From a virus, in IMG/VR virus record IMGVR_UViG_3300044998_000218, positions 1 through 29,465 of that record: DNA of 29,465 nucleotides; one strand, given 5' to 3'. Below, piece by piece: positions 14,840-22,455 of this stretch (the first letter of the stretch is position 1; each line of letters opens with the position of its first letter). A model generated the notes under the pieces. That model did no database searches. It was not told the origin of the DNA and was given only the letters and a program-made list of their open reading frames with translations. The position numbers and the translations under genes are program-made.

Positions 14840-15450
14840 TCATCGTGCGAAGAACCGCCGAACCTCGTCCGGCGTGGAGTACCGCGGTTTCGGCCGGGGT
14901 GTGGGCCGAGGGTAGCGGAGCGGCTTCGGTAGCCGGCTGGGGCGGCGCTGCTTGTCGGTGTGGATGAACTCGGTCAGGTTGTAGAGGGCGTCGAGCCGTT
15001 CGAGGATGAGCGCCAGGATCTCGTCGGAGTGCGTCCATCGGAACCGATGAGCGCGCACCAGCTCGGCGAACAGTTCGCCGGGGAGCTCGGCGACGGAGCT
15101 CGGGTCTACTCCGAGGTCGGCGGAGAGACGGGCGACGGTGCGCTCGACTCCGCCTCCGTAGGGTCCTCGTCATCTTCGGGTCCCTCCTCGGCGAGCTGGA
15201 AGTTCTCGACGGTGCGTAGCCACGCGTTGAACGGGTGATTCGGGTCCTCGAAGTCCCGGCTCTCGTTCTTCGGTCGCGGGCCGACGAGCTCGATCCACGT
15301 CGCGTAGAGCAACGCCTCGGGGTCGCCGGCCTTGAGGGCTTCGATGCCGGGGATCCCGTCGTAGCTTCTGCGCTTGGCGGCGATCTGTGAGAACGCTCCG
15401 AGCTTGACGGTATGCGTCTCCCCGGCGATCGTGACGGCGAGCCGGCTCAC
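14840..15450 (-). CDS. Tail assembly chaperone GT fusion, made by -1 frameshift
   Basis: Reading the first chaperone frame and then slipping back one base joins it to a second frame ending at 14840. This gives about 203 residues. The downstream frame is open from about 15169 and reads as a T domain: ADLGVDPSSVAELPGE, then HRFRWTHSDEILALILERLD. Earlier than 15170 that frame is closed by TGA at 15172-15170, so the slip must lie between 15169 and the G stop at 15108-15106. The frame offset is exactly -1, as in lambda G/GT and nearly all siphovirus chaperones. Independent start at GTG 15058 would lose coding sequence that looks genuine. The fusion coats the tape measure protein during tail assembly. 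Confidence 0.85.
15106..15450 (-). CDS. Tail assembly chaperone G
   Basis: This 114-residue product starts at GTG 15450, overlapping the major tail protein stop as GTGA. It has a beta-like start (SRLAVTIAGETHTVKLGAFS), a helical middle (IEALKAGDPEALLYATWIELV), and an acidic Pro/Ser-rich end after about residue 95 (EGPEDDEDPTEAE). Position between major tail protein and tape measure, and the -1 related frame downstream, identify it as the abundant member of the chaperone pair. Confidence 0.85.
   Translation of the reverse strand: MSRLAVTIAGETHTVKLGAFSQIAAKRRSYDGIPGIEALKAGDPEALLYATWIELVGPRPKNESRDFEDPNHPFNAWLRTVENFQLAEEGPEDDEDPTEAESSAPSPVSPPTSE
15160..15166 (-). promoter_or_regulatory. Candidate -1 slippery site GGACCCT
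   Basis: In the zero frame this reads G GAC CCT, which can re-pair as GGA CCC. It lies four bases after the last stop in the -1 frame and 50 bases before the G stop. The proline codon slips cleanly, but the Asp codon re-pairs imperfectly, so this is the best candidate rather than a textbook heptamer. Confidence 0.35.
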
Positions 15451-16016
15451 GAGCCGATCGGCGCGAACGCCGCGTCGTCGGAGTCGTAGCGCCACGGCTT
15501 GCCGTTGTCGGCGTCGTCGAGAACCTCGAGCGTGAGCGGGAGGAGACCGGGTCCGCTCTTGGCGAAGGTGCTCTCGACGTCGTTCGTGACGAACGTCCGG
15601 CCGGCGCAGAACCGGAAGCTGCGGAGGCCGTCGGTCATGTCGAGGACCACGGCTCGCACGTTCACTTCGTCGGGCTCCGGGGGTTCGTAGCGGTACTCGC
15701 CGGGCTGCGGTTCGGTGATTGCTCCGCCGCCGTACGCGACCAGGAGGTTCTCAGCGTTCCATTGCATGAGGGTGAGCTCGAGTGTCCCCGTGCGGCCGTC
15801 GAGGTACTTGCGGACCGGGTAGAACGCCTGCCATGCCCGGACCTCCTGCACACTCTTCGAGTCGGTGAACTTCGCTCCATCTTCGGTGATGAAACCGTGC
15901 TCGACGAACGCGGGGTCGAGAGCATCGGAGAGGTACTGCGGGAGCGGCGTACCCTCCGGAGCGGTCCACAGGGTGCCGGTTCCGGCGATCAGGATCTCGG
16001 CGGGGTTGTTGGGCAT
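15447..16016 (-). CDS. Major tail protein
   Basis: The 189-residue product is the likely tail tube subunit, sitting between the tail terminator gene and the tail assembly chaperones. Typical features are the N-terminal AEILIAGTGTLWTAPEG, the pattern RTGTLELTLMQWNAENLLVAYG near residues 75-96, and a C-terminal beta segment ending FAPIGS. Two ATGs nine bases apart are possible. At 16025 a GGAGG would touch the start codon with no spacer, whereas 16016 leaves nine bases, so I chose 16016. A strong hairpin lies upstream in the leader. Confidence 0.85.
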   Translation of the reverse strand: MPNNPAEILIAGTGTLWTAPEGTPLPQYLSDALDPAFVEHGFITEDGAKFTDSKSVQEVRAWQAFYPVRKYLDGRTGTLELTLMQWNAENLLVAYGGGAITEPQPGEYRYEPPEPDEVNVRAVVLDMTDGLRSFRFCAGRTFVTNDVESTFAKSGPGLLPLTLEVLDDADNGKPWRYDSDDAAFAPIGS

Positions 16017-16025
16017 GAGGGGCAT

Positions 16026-16030
16026 CCTCC
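16026..16030 (-). promoter_or_regulatory. Shine-Dalgarno that decides the major tail protein start
   Basis: GGAGG lies directly against the ATG at 16025 but nine bases before the ATG at 16016. The second start is therefore the usable one. Confidence 0.6.
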
Positions 16031-16041
16031 GTTCTTCCAGT

Positions 16042-16064
16042 CGGCCGGAGGGCGTCTCCGGCCG
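16042..16064 (-). promoter_or_regulatory. Perfect 9-bp hairpin before the major tail gene
   Basis: Arms CGGCCGGAG and CTCCGGCCG are perfectly complementary around a 5-base loop. The hairpin begins right after the tail terminator stop codon and ends about a dozen bases before the major tail protein Shine-Dalgarno. No T-run follows, so it is not a classical terminator. It may stabilise or process the mRNA of this highly expressed gene. Confidence 0.6.
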
Positions 16065-16499
16065 TCAACTCGCGACGGTAGCCGACGGGTAGGCGGTAAT
16101 CGCGGACGTGAAGAGGAACCGCGGCCGGGCCGGTGTGTAGTCCTCGTCGGGGAGGTCGATCATCGGGCCCGCGTCCACGCCGACGATCACGGCTGTGTCC
16201 TGGAGTCCGAGGGCCCGGGCGTGGAGCAGACCTTCGGCTGTGCGGGCGAGCTCGTGGGCCTGCGCCTTTGAGCCTCCGTAGGCTTCCGTCTGGATCTGAG
16301 CTCGGAAGATCCATAGTGGCCGGCTCGTCAGCTTCTCGTCGCCGAGGAGGGTTACCCGGATCATGGGTTCGCCTCCGGCTCCCTTCGGGATCGCAGTCCA
16401 CACGCGGTCGCCGACGAGGTCGACGAGCTCGGGCTGGTCTCGGTAGAACTGCGAGACAACGGCCTCCATGTTCGGCAGGGTCACGAGCTGGTCGGTCAC
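16065..16499 (-). CDS. Tail terminator protein
   Basis: The 144-residue product starts at GTG 16499, overlapping the neck protein stop as GTGA. It has an N-terminal helix (MEAVVSQFYRDQPELVDLVGDRVW), then strands (EPMIRVTLLGDE, RPLWIFRAQIQTEA) and a central helix (KAQAHELARTAEGLLHARAL). A strand-rich end with PRFLFTSAITAYP follows. Length and strand-helix-strand order fit the gpU-like tail terminator family, which caps the finished tail tube. Its place immediately before the major tail protein supports this. Confidence 0.75.
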   Translation of the reverse strand: MTDQLVTLPNMEAVVSQFYRDQPELVDLVGDRVWTAIPKGAGGEPMIRVTLLGDEKLTSRPLWIFRAQIQTEAYGGSKAQAHELARTAEGLLHARALGLQDTAVIVGVDAGPMIDLPDEDYTPARPRFLFTSAITAYPSATVAS

Positions 16500-16834
16500 G
16501 ATCCACCTTCCTCGAAGTCGGAGAGAACCTCTCGCGCTGCCTTGCGGATTGGAGCTCGGGCCGGGTAGTTCGCGGTCCCGTACTCGGGGAGGTGCCAGAC
16601 CGGGGAGTCGACCCCTGCCCATGCTTCCAGTCCGTCGGGTCCTGGCTGCGCGGGAACGTACCGGACCGACCGCCAGTAGCCCATGAACCCTCGAGGGGCC
16701 CACCGCTGGATCCGCTCGCGTACTCTGGCCGCTGCCGCTGTGAGCGCCTTCGCCACTCCGGGGCCTTCGAGAACGTCGGCGATGCCGCGGTCGTCCCGCT
16801 CGAACCGGAACTGGGAGGAGCTCGGCGAACTCAT
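16496..16834 (-). CDS. Neck / tail-completion protein, HK97 gp10-like
   Basis: The 112-residue product begins MSSPSSSQFRFERDD at an ATG that overlaps the stopper gene stop as ATGA. It carries a basic helix (GVAKALTAAAARVRERIQRW, about 30-50) followed by WRSVRYVP. The end, VWHLPEYGTANYPARAPIRKA, is characteristic of gp10-like proteins, where the E-Y/F-GT segment recurs. These proteins sit at the head-tail junction. The long upstream extension is a shadow of the neighbour. Confidence 0.78.
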   Translation of the reverse strand: MSSPSSSQFRFERDDRGIADVLEGPGVAKALTAAAARVRERIQRWAPRGFMGYWRSVRYVPAQPGPDGLEAWAGVDSPVWHLPEYGTANYPARAPIRKAAREVLSDFEEGGS

Positions 16835-17172
16835 CGCGACCTCCGCAGGGTTACTTCGAGGAACTCGACACGACCAGTCCTCGGGTTGCGCGCCGGCCAC
16901 GGGGGGCCGTCGAGCTCGAACGTGATTCCCTCGACCTCGATGCGGTCCGTTCCGTCGACGACGAGGTCTCGGCGGAGAACGCCGCGCCACTGCTCGAGCT
17001 GGACGTCTGTGTTCGCGGTTTCTTCGCTGCGTTGCACCTGCCACACGGAGCCGGCGCGAGGGTGTTCGGTCGAGATGGTCTGCTCTGTCGGGTCTCCCAT
17101 TTCGTCGGGCGGGCCGTCCTGAGTGACGCGATGAACGGTGACGTCCGAGGGGAAGAGCCGCTCGGGCCGCAT
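16831..17172 (-). CDS. Head-tail stopper (head closure) protein
   Basis: The 113-residue product is strand-rich, with HRVTQDGPPDEMGDPTEQ near the start, RDLVVDGTDRIEVEGITFELDG and VEFLEVTLRRSR at the end. Length, the G-D-x-x-x motif and order fit the SPP1 gp16-like stopper family that closes the filled capsid. ATG 17172 has GGGAG eight bases upstream. Only one base separates it from the connector stop. Confidence 0.72.
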   Translation of the reverse strand: MRPERLFPSDVTVHRVTQDGPPDEMGDPTEQTISTEHPRAGSVWQVQRSEETANTDVQLEQWRGVLRRDLVVDGTDRIEVEGITFELDGPPWPARNPRTGRVEFLEVTLRRSR

Positions 17173-17173
17173 T

Positions 17174-17791
17174 TCACAGGCTCCCGGCGGTGATCGTGCC
17201 GGCGGTCGTCGAGAACCTCCGACGGAGCATTTTCGCCTCGGAGTCGGTGAGGTGCGAGCCGCCGGCGTCGAGCGTGTTGCGGTAGCTCACGGAGTACGGG
17301 CCGAGAGTCTCTTGCGAGATCCCTCCGCCGGGGTTGCCGATTACTCGAGCGGCGACCCGGAGGGCGAGGCTTTTCACACTCAGAGGGACGTTCTCGGCGG
17401 TGTATCCGTAGCTGTAGGTGACGGTGACGGTCGACGCCGGGCCTCCCCAATGTGCGCCACCGGCGGCGTCAAGCGGGCCGGAACGAATCAGGCTCCGTTC
17501 GTTCCACTGGTAGAGGCCGGTGGCGAGCTCGTAGCCGTTCAGCGCGACGCCGGTAACATCCACCACTGGCCGACGTGGCAGGAGGAGGTCCCGGGACCAT
17601 GTGCCGGCGAGCTTCGCGGTCTCGGTGCCGGCGATGATCCGATTCCGAGCTGCGGTCTGCATGTCGGCGGAGACGAGCTCCAGGAGGAGCTCGGCCTGTG
17701 CGATCCACTCGTCGTCGACGCCGGGCGATGGTGCGAGCGTTTCGCCGGTGAGGAAGGTTCGGAGCTCTTGCGGTGTGGCGAACGAGGTCAT
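17174..17791 (-). CDS. Head-tail connector (adaptor) protein
   Basis: The 205-residue product begins with a helical part, TPQELRTFLTGETL and DEWIAQAELLLELVSADMQTA. RPVVDVTGVALNGYEL and STVTVTYSYGYTAENVPLSVKS follow. Those segments, ending with helices ALRVAARVIG and a C-terminal tail, match the SPP1 gp15/HK97 gp6-like adaptor family that attaches to the portal. ATG 17791 overlaps the last glycosyltransferase stop as ATGA. The glycosyltransferase cassette thus interrupts the usual capsid-to-connector order. Confidence 0.82.
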   Translation of the reverse strand: MTSFATPQELRTFLTGETLAPSPGVDDEWIAQAELLLELVSADMQTAARNRIIAGTETAKLAGTWSRDLLLPRRPVVDVTGVALNGYELATGLYQWNERSLIRSGPLDAAGGAHWGGPASTVTVTYSYGYTAENVPLSVKSLALRVAARVIGNPGGGISQETLGPYSVSYRNTLDAGGSHLTDSEAKMLRRRFSTTAGTITAGSL

Positions 17792-18684
17792 CGTCTGCGC
17801 TCCTCTCGGATGATCTTGTGCCGGCGGAGCGCCTCCACCTCGTCGGGGTCCGAGGTTTCGTAGATCCCGTCGTGGAACCGGATCACGAGGTCGGAGCCGA
17901 AGAGCCGGAGCGTCCGTCGGTTCGCTGTCATCCGGAACCGTACCGGTTTTGCAAGCTTGGGCAGAGGTTTCCACTCTGCGCCGGCGACTACTGCGGCCAT
18001 GCGTCGGGGGTAGCCTCGGGCATTGCGGTAGCGGGCGACGAGCTCTTCGGATGCTGGGGAGCCTCGAAGGGTTGGGGCGGGGTGCGGGTGCCAGAGGTGG
18101 CAGAGACGGCCGGCGAGCCGGTGGCCGGGGCCGGCGAGCGTCTCGAGCGCCCATCCGAACGCGACGTCCTCGCCTCCCCATCCGAGAAACCGGCGATCGA
18201 TTCCGCCCACGAGCTCGAACGCGTCGGCGGAGACGACGGTGATCCCTCCGCCGGCCGGTCCGACGTACGGGGTCCGGGCGACGACGGCCATACGGGGTCG
18301 GCGGGTCGGGTCGGAGTAGAGCCGCTCCGTTTCCCGGTCTCGGAGCCGGTAGACAGCCCGGTGGGGGATGGTCCACGGGTACCGGCCGGAGCTCACCAGC
18401 TCGACGGCCTCGGACAGGACCCGGGGGTCGGTGATGAACGAGTCGGCGTCGGCGACCACCAGGACGTCGACGGGTCCGAGCCGCTCAAGGCCGTTAGCGA
18501 CGGCCGCTCCCTTCGACCACTCCTCGGCCTCTTCGATCTCGCCGAGGACCACCGGGAGCTCGGGGTGCTTGTCGGCGTACCATTTGAGGACGAACGAGAG
18601 GGCCCGGGCGCGCCACTCGTCGCCGGCGCGGGTCGGGACCACGACGCCGACGGAACGGGCGCGTTTCCGGTTTTTCGCGGTCAT
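17788..18684 (-). CDS. Glycosyltransferase, galactosyltransferase-like GT-A fold
   Basis: The 298-residue product starts with a basic stretch, then the beta strand SVGVVVPTRAG. DVLVVADADSF (DAD about 79-81) is the metal/nucleotide-sugar motif. Further on, GGGITVVSADAFELVGG and FLGWGGEDVAFGWAL (about 145-180) match the GT7-like C-terminal motif with acceptor and catalytic residues. The family transfers a sugar from a nucleotide donor. No membrane segment is seen, so it would act in the cytoplasm on phage or host molecules. ATG 18684 overlaps the upstream stop as ATGA. It is the last enzyme of the five-gene cassette; a virion protein acceptor is inferred from location. Confidence 0.85.
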   Translation of the reverse strand: MTAKNRKRARSVGVVVPTRAGDEWRARALSFVLKWYADKHPELPVVLGEIEEAEEWSKGAAVANGLERLGPVDVLVVADADSFITDPRVLSEAVELVSSGRYPWTIPHRAVYRLRDRETERLYSDPTRRPRMAVVARTPYVGPAGGGITVVSADAFELVGGIDRRFLGWGGEDVAFGWALETLAGPGHRLAGRLCHLWHPHPAPTLRGSPASEELVARYRNARGYPRRMAAVVAGAEWKPLPKLAKPVRFRMTANRRTLRLFGSDLVIRFHDGIYETSDPDEVEALRRHKIIREERRR

Positions 18685-19514
18685 CTGAGGACCCCCGGGG
18701 GAGGGTCGTAGAGGAGGGCGGGCTGTCGTTCTCCCTCGATCGTGACCGGCTTGCCAGGGTCGGCGCGCCAGTACCACCGGCGGAAGATCTCCTCAAGGGC
18801 CTCGGGGCCGTGCTGGTCGAGGAGGTCTCCCCACTGTCGCCAGTGTGCCCCGTGGTCCGGGGCCTGCCGGTCGCCGGCGGCGCGGTACGCGGCGGAACCG
18901 TTGCGGACCTTCCGGACGAACTGTTCGAGGGACCGGTAGGGGTAGTGCCGAACGACGAGGACCGGGTCGAACGGGGCCGGCGTGAACTCCTCGTAGTGGG
19001 CTCCGTGATTCCCCTGCTCGATCACGAGGTCGGGTCGATAGCGGACGGCAACCTTCGGGAGCGGAGCCGGCGACCGCCTCCGCCATCCGATCCGGCGGAC
19101 AGGGTCCTCTTCGTCGGGGTCGAGGCCGGTCGAGACGTGGTCGTAGAGCTCGGCGGGTACAAGATGCCACCGGGCGGGGACCGGCTCGAGGACGTCTGCG
19201 AGCCGGTCGGCGTGCGGGGTGTACCACCACTCGTCGGCGTCGAACGGGACGATCCATGTTGCGCCGAACTCTTCGGCGGCGCGATGGGCGAGGGCTGTCA
19301 TCTTCCGACTCTGAACGTAAGCGGGGTCGTCGTCGTCGACGACCACGAGCCGGGCCCGGTGTTCGGCTCGGAGCTCCTCGAGGACTTCTCGGGTTGCGTC
19401 GACGGAGAGGTTGTCGGCGACGACCACTGCGTCGACCTCGTCGAGCATGTGCCGAACCGTCGAGCCGATCACGTCCGCCTCGTCCCGGACCATTGCCACG
19501 GCGACGACGGTCAT
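18681..19514 (-). CDS. Glycosyltransferase family 2-like protein
   Basis: The 277-residue product opens TVVAVAMVRDEADVIGSTVRHMLDEV, the classic start of GT2 proteins in which the MVRDE segment binds the nucleotide. DNLSVDATREVLEEL follows, then the DxD-type motif VPFDADEWW (about 89-97). The C-terminal half is rich in His, Trp and Arg and includes NHGAHYEEF, HYPYRSLEQFVRKVRNG and HWRQWG. It resembles PF13704 glycosyltransferases. It starts at the TGATG overlap with the preceding gene. Donor and acceptor cannot be told. Confidence 0.85.
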   Translation of the reverse strand: MTVVAVAMVRDEADVIGSTVRHMLDEVDAVVVADNLSVDATREVLEELRAEHRARLVVVDDDDPAYVQSRKMTALAHRAAEEFGATWIVPFDADEWWYTPHADRLADVLEPVPARWHLVPAELYDHVSTGLDPDEEDPVRRIGWRRRSPAPLPKVAVRYRPDLVIEQGNHGAHYEEFTPAPFDPVLVVRHYPYRSLEQFVRKVRNGSAAYRAAGDRQAPDHGAHWRQWGDLLDQHGPEALEEIFRRWYWRADPGKPVTIEGERQPALLYDPPPGVLR

Positions 19515-20185
19515 CAGTAGCCGGTCCCGACGCGATGGTGGCCGATGTGCTCGACCCATTCCCCGGAGTCGCGCGCTCCCCAATAGCCGAACCGGAGCCG
19601 GTCGTCGACGAGGAGCTGGTGAGAGAACACTCCCTCTGACCGGGCTCCGTCGGGCCACTCGTGGTCGAGGACGAGGGCCATCCGGTACAGACTCGGGTTG
19701 GTCGTGAAGAACAGACGGTGTTCGAGCCAGGCCCGGCCGCGGCCGTCGGTCTGCTCGACGTAGGCGTCCGGATGTTGCTCGACGATCCCGCCGGCGGCGC
19801 GCTCTGCGTCGTTCCAGGGTTGCCGCCGGAGGGCGAGCTGCACGAGCTCGGGGTTAGCGAGGAGAACGGCCATCATGTCGACGAGCTCGACTCGCCGGCG
19901 GAACACGAAGTCGTCTTCGAGGTGGAACACGAACCGCGCGGAGGAGTGCTCGCGGAGGTGGGCCCACGCCGACCGGATCGCTCCGCCGAACCCACTCCGG
20001 CCGGCCGGTGGGCCGATCACTTTCCCGCCGAACCGGGCGAGCCATCGCCGGTACTCCGGGTCGCCAGAGTCGTCGTGGATCCAGATCTCCGAGACCGGGC
20101 CGAAGAGCTGGGCGAGCGCCGACGGGACGGTCCTCTCGATACAGTCTCGCCGGCCGTCGGTCATCACGAGAAGAGCGATCGTCAT
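19514..20185 (-). CDS. Glycosyltransferase with EDD motif
   Basis: The 223-residue product opens TIALLVMTDGRRDCIERTVPS, a nucleotide-sugar binding start. IWIHDDSGDPEYRRWLA follows, then FVFHLEDDFVF (EDD about 90-92), the metal-binding site in place of a usual DxD. GRAWLEHRLFFTTNPSLYR and VFSHQLLVDDRLRFGYWG complete a single GT-A domain. ATG 20185 overlaps the previous stop as ATGA. A long open frame upstream belongs to the shadow of the neighbour. It is probably cytoplasmic, with the other cassette members. Confidence 0.82.
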   Translation of the reverse strand: MTIALLVMTDGRRDCIERTVPSALAQLFGPVSEIWIHDDSGDPEYRRWLARFGGKVIGPPAGRSGFGGAIRSAWAHLREHSSARFVFHLEDDFVFRRRVELVDMMAVLLANPELVQLALRRQPWNDAERAAGGIVEQHPDAYVEQTDGRGRAWLEHRLFFTTNPSLYRMALVLDHEWPDGARSEGVFSHQLLVDDRLRFGYWGARDSGEWVEHIGHHRVGTGY

Positions 20186-20799
20186 CGGAGTGTCCTTCCC
20201 TGTCTGCGGAACCATGCGGCGTGTCTGCGGAGAATCTCGGAGCGAAGGCCGACCGGGTTCCGGACCGTCGCGTTCCGGCCCGAGCGGTTGACGTGGACCC
20301 GGTAGACAGCGTCGGGAACGTGGACCACGGGCTCGCCGAGGAGCCAGGCTCGCCGGAAGAGGGACCAGTCCTCCCACGCGCGCTCGGACCAAAAGCCGCC
20401 GGCGCGCTCGAACGTGTCCCGACGGATGAGCGTTCCCACAACGCACGGGTTCCATCCGCGGTCGATGTTGCGGCGATCGTCGTCGAGGGTGCGCGCGGGG
20501 CCCGGGATGCCGTCGACGACCTCGCGGACTGCCGGAGCGAGGAGGCCGCGGTTCATTCGGAGGGCTCGCATCGCTCGAAGGTAGCCGGGTTCGAGCTCGT
20601 CGTCGGCGTCGAGGAAGCAGAGCCACGGGGCGGCGGTCATCGCGGCCGCTGTGTTCCGGGCCTCGGCCACCGAGCTCCCTCCGTGGAACACGACGAGGTC
20701 GGCCGGCTCCTCCCTCTCGGCGGAGGTTTTCGCTCGACGATGGGCGAGCTCTGCCCATCGGAGCTCGCCGAACGTCGCGACGATCACCGCGACGTCCAT
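20182..20799 (-). CDS. Glycosyltransferase family 2
   Basis: The 205-residue product opens MDVAVIVATFGELRWAELA and carries SSVAEARNTAAAMTAAPWLCF, then the signature FLDADDELEPGYL (DADDE about 64-68). CVVGTLIRRDTFERAGGF and AWEDWSLFRRAWLLGEPV follow, with the W-E-D acceptor/catalytic motif. This is a clear, minimal GT2 domain. The start at ATG 20799 overlaps the upstream gene by 16 bases. A GTG at 20787 would make a tidier GTGA but would remove the first strand. Confidence 0.87.
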   Translation of the reverse strand: MDVAVIVATFGELRWAELAHRRAKTSAEREEPADLVVFHGGSSVAEARNTAAAMTAAPWLCFLDADDELEPGYLRAMRALRMNRGLLAPAVREVVDGIPGPARTLDDDRRNIDRGWNPCVVGTLIRRDTFERAGGFWSERAWEDWSLFRRAWLLGEPVVHVPDAVYRVHVNRSGRNATVRNPVGLRSEILRRHAAWFRRQGRTLR

Positions 20800-21461
20800 A
20801 GCCTCCGCCGGCGGGCGAACAGGGCGCGGCCGTGACTCATGCGTCGGCGCTGCTGCTGGTAGAGCTCGTCGGTCGGGGCTTTTCCCCACGACGGGTGGAG
20901 GTGCTCGACGACGGAGTGCTCGGCGAACGCGAACGCGCCACGAGCTCGGGCTGTGGCGATCAGCTCGTCGTCGACGTACTCGTGCCAGTAGCCGGGGTGG
21001 AGAACGAGGCCTCGCCGGTCGATCGTGCCGCACTCGTCGACGTAGGTTCGCCGGACAAGCGAGTGCGTCGCGTGCTGTCCGGTCCTGGCGCGTTCGGTCG
21101 GCGCGAGGTCCTGGGTTCCGACGACTCCGATCCTGTCGTCGGCGAAGAGGGCGAGGCCGGCGGAGAGCCATCCGGGGTGGAACCGGAGGTCGTCGGCTCC
21201 GAGGAAGAGGAACGGCTCTGACGTTGCGGCGTACCCGGCGTTGATCTTCCGGGCGTAGTCACCTCGGGGAGTTGGCGGCACCGTGAGGTATTCTGCGCCG
21301 GCCTCTTCGATAGCGGCGATCTCGTCCCAGTCGCCGGCGGTGGCGATGAACAGGAGCCGGTGAGGCTCCGGGGTGTTCTCGGCGACTGAGCGGACGAGCG
21401 GGCCGACGTTCCTCGGCCGGCGGAGAACCGGGACGAGGAGAACGGTCGGCCCGCTCGTCAT
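20784..21461 (-). CDS. Glycosyltransferase-like protein, first of the cassette
   Basis: The 225-residue product opens TVLLVPVLRRPRNVGPLVRSV and carries HRLLFIATAGDWDE. YARKINAGYAATSEPFLFLGADD follows (motif GADDLRF about 88-94), then GWLSAGLALFADDRIGVVG. The C-terminal half has HPGYWHEYVDDEL and HLHPSWGKAPTDELYQQQ, typical of phage GT2-like proteins. It begins only four bases after the major capsid stop, without an obvious Shine-Dalgarno, so translation likely follows from the capsid gene. The capsid gene being its neighbour suggests it may act on a head protein. Confidence 0.83.
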   Translation of the reverse strand: MTSGPTVLLVPVLRRPRNVGPLVRSVAENTPEPHRLLFIATAGDWDEIAAIEEAGAEYLTVPPTPRGDYARKINAGYAATSEPFLFLGADDLRFHPGWLSAGLALFADDRIGVVGTQDLAPTERARTGQHATHSLVRRTYVDECGTIDRRGLVLHPGYWHEYVDDELIATARARGAFAFAEHSVVEHLHPSWGKAPTDELYQQQRRRMSHGRALFARRRRLWTSR

Positions 21462-21465
21462 GCGC

Positions 21466-22434
21466 TCAGGACGCGTTGGCGGGCTCGAGCACGGCGAACG
21501 GGTAGCGCGTCTCGTCGTCCTCGTTCACGCGGTTCACGGGGTTCGGGAGCGCCCAGCCGAGCCGGAACACACACCGGAGCGCCGTGGAGTCCTGCTGCAT
21601 GAGGTTGAGCAGGACGTTCCCGTCGGCGTCGGTGAGGACCCCGTCAGTGTGGACGCTGTAGGTAATGTCCTTGCGGATCGCGTAGACGAGCTGCGACCAG
21701 TCGCCGGAGATCAGGAGGCTTCGGGTCGGGTCGATCGCGCCGTTCTTCGGGAACTGCACGGGCTCCCCGTCGAGCTCGTAGGTCGAGCGACCTCCCTCGG
21801 TTGCCTGCCGGCCGGCGCGGAACACGGGCTGGCCGTCCTGGTCGCGGAGGCCGCGCATCTTGGCACGCATGGAGAGCGACGCGATGTGGCCGGAGACCAT
21901 GTAGCCGTCCTCCTCGACGAAGGACAGGATCCCGCCTTCGCCGAGAATGTCGTCGTACAGGTCCCCGTTGGTGCCCAGCTCGAGGACGTGGCCGGCCTGC
22001 TCGGCGACCTCCACCACGCCTTCGGGCCAGAGGGCCGGCGCGTTGATCCCGTAGAGGATCGCCTGGTCGACGGCGAGGCCGAACGCCTCGACGATGCCGG
22101 GCCGCATCTCGGACCACAAGTCGTAGTCGACGTCGTCCAGGACGTTGTCCGGGATCACGACGATCACGGCGAGCTCCTCGGCGTTCACGTAGACGTTCCG
22201 CCACCGGGCGTCGGTCGTCTGCTTGAGGCCGGTGTCCCCGTCGACGAAGTACGCGTGTGGGAGGGAGCTCCACACCGGGAGCCGGCGCTGGTTGCGAGCC
22301 ATGTCCGGGAGTCGCCGGGCGAGGGAGAGGACCGAGGACTGCTCGGCGGCGCTACCGAGGATCTCTCGGGAAGCTTCCTCGGGGATGAGGGGGCTCGCGT
22401 CGCCGCGGTCCACAATGTCGGAGTAGGTGGGCAT
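21466..22434 (-). CDS. Major capsid protein (HK97 fold)
   Basis: The 322-residue product is the shell subunit. The start DIVDRGDASPLIPEEASREIL and then SVLSLARRLPDM and RLPVWSSLPHAYFV are a typical opening of HK97-type capsid proteins (N-arm, then E-loop beginning). SEMRPGIVEAFGLAVDQAILYG is the spine-helix region. DPTRSLLISGDWSQLVYAIRKDI and TALRCVFRLGWALPNPV form the A-domain and P-domain ending. It follows the scaffold gene and has the strongest Shine-Dalgarno of the window. No protease gene is visible nearby, and no residue pattern for covalent cross-linking can be judged. Confidence 0.93.
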   Translation of the reverse strand: MPTYSDIVDRGDASPLIPEEASREILGSAAEQSSVLSLARRLPDMARNQRRLPVWSSLPHAYFVDGDTGLKQTTDARWRNVYVNAEELAVIVVIPDNVLDDVDYDLWSEMRPGIVEAFGLAVDQAILYGINAPALWPEGVVEVAEQAGHVLELGTNGDLYDDILGEGGILSFVEEDGYMVSGHIASLSMRAKMRGLRDQDGQPVFRAGRQATEGGRSTYELDGEPVQFPKNGAIDPTRSLLISGDWSQLVYAIRKDITYSVHTDGVLTDADGNVLLNLMQQDSTALRCVFRLGWALPNPVNRVNEDDETRYPFAVLEPANAS

Positions 22435-22440
22435 CTTGGG

Positions 22441-22449
22441 TTCCTCCTC
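22441..22449 (-). promoter_or_regulatory. Strong Shine-Dalgarno of the major capsid gene
   Basis: GAGGAGGAA lies six bases before ATG 22434. This is the best ribosome site seen in the window and fits the high expression needed for the capsid protein. Confidence 0.65.
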
Positions 22450-22455
22450 GGAGGG

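Noticed and set aside
17788-21461. Glycosyltransferases as a host surface-polysaccharide operon, making this a prophage edge
   Set aside because: The genes overlap phage genes at both ends with the same compact style and codon use, so they belong to the phage.
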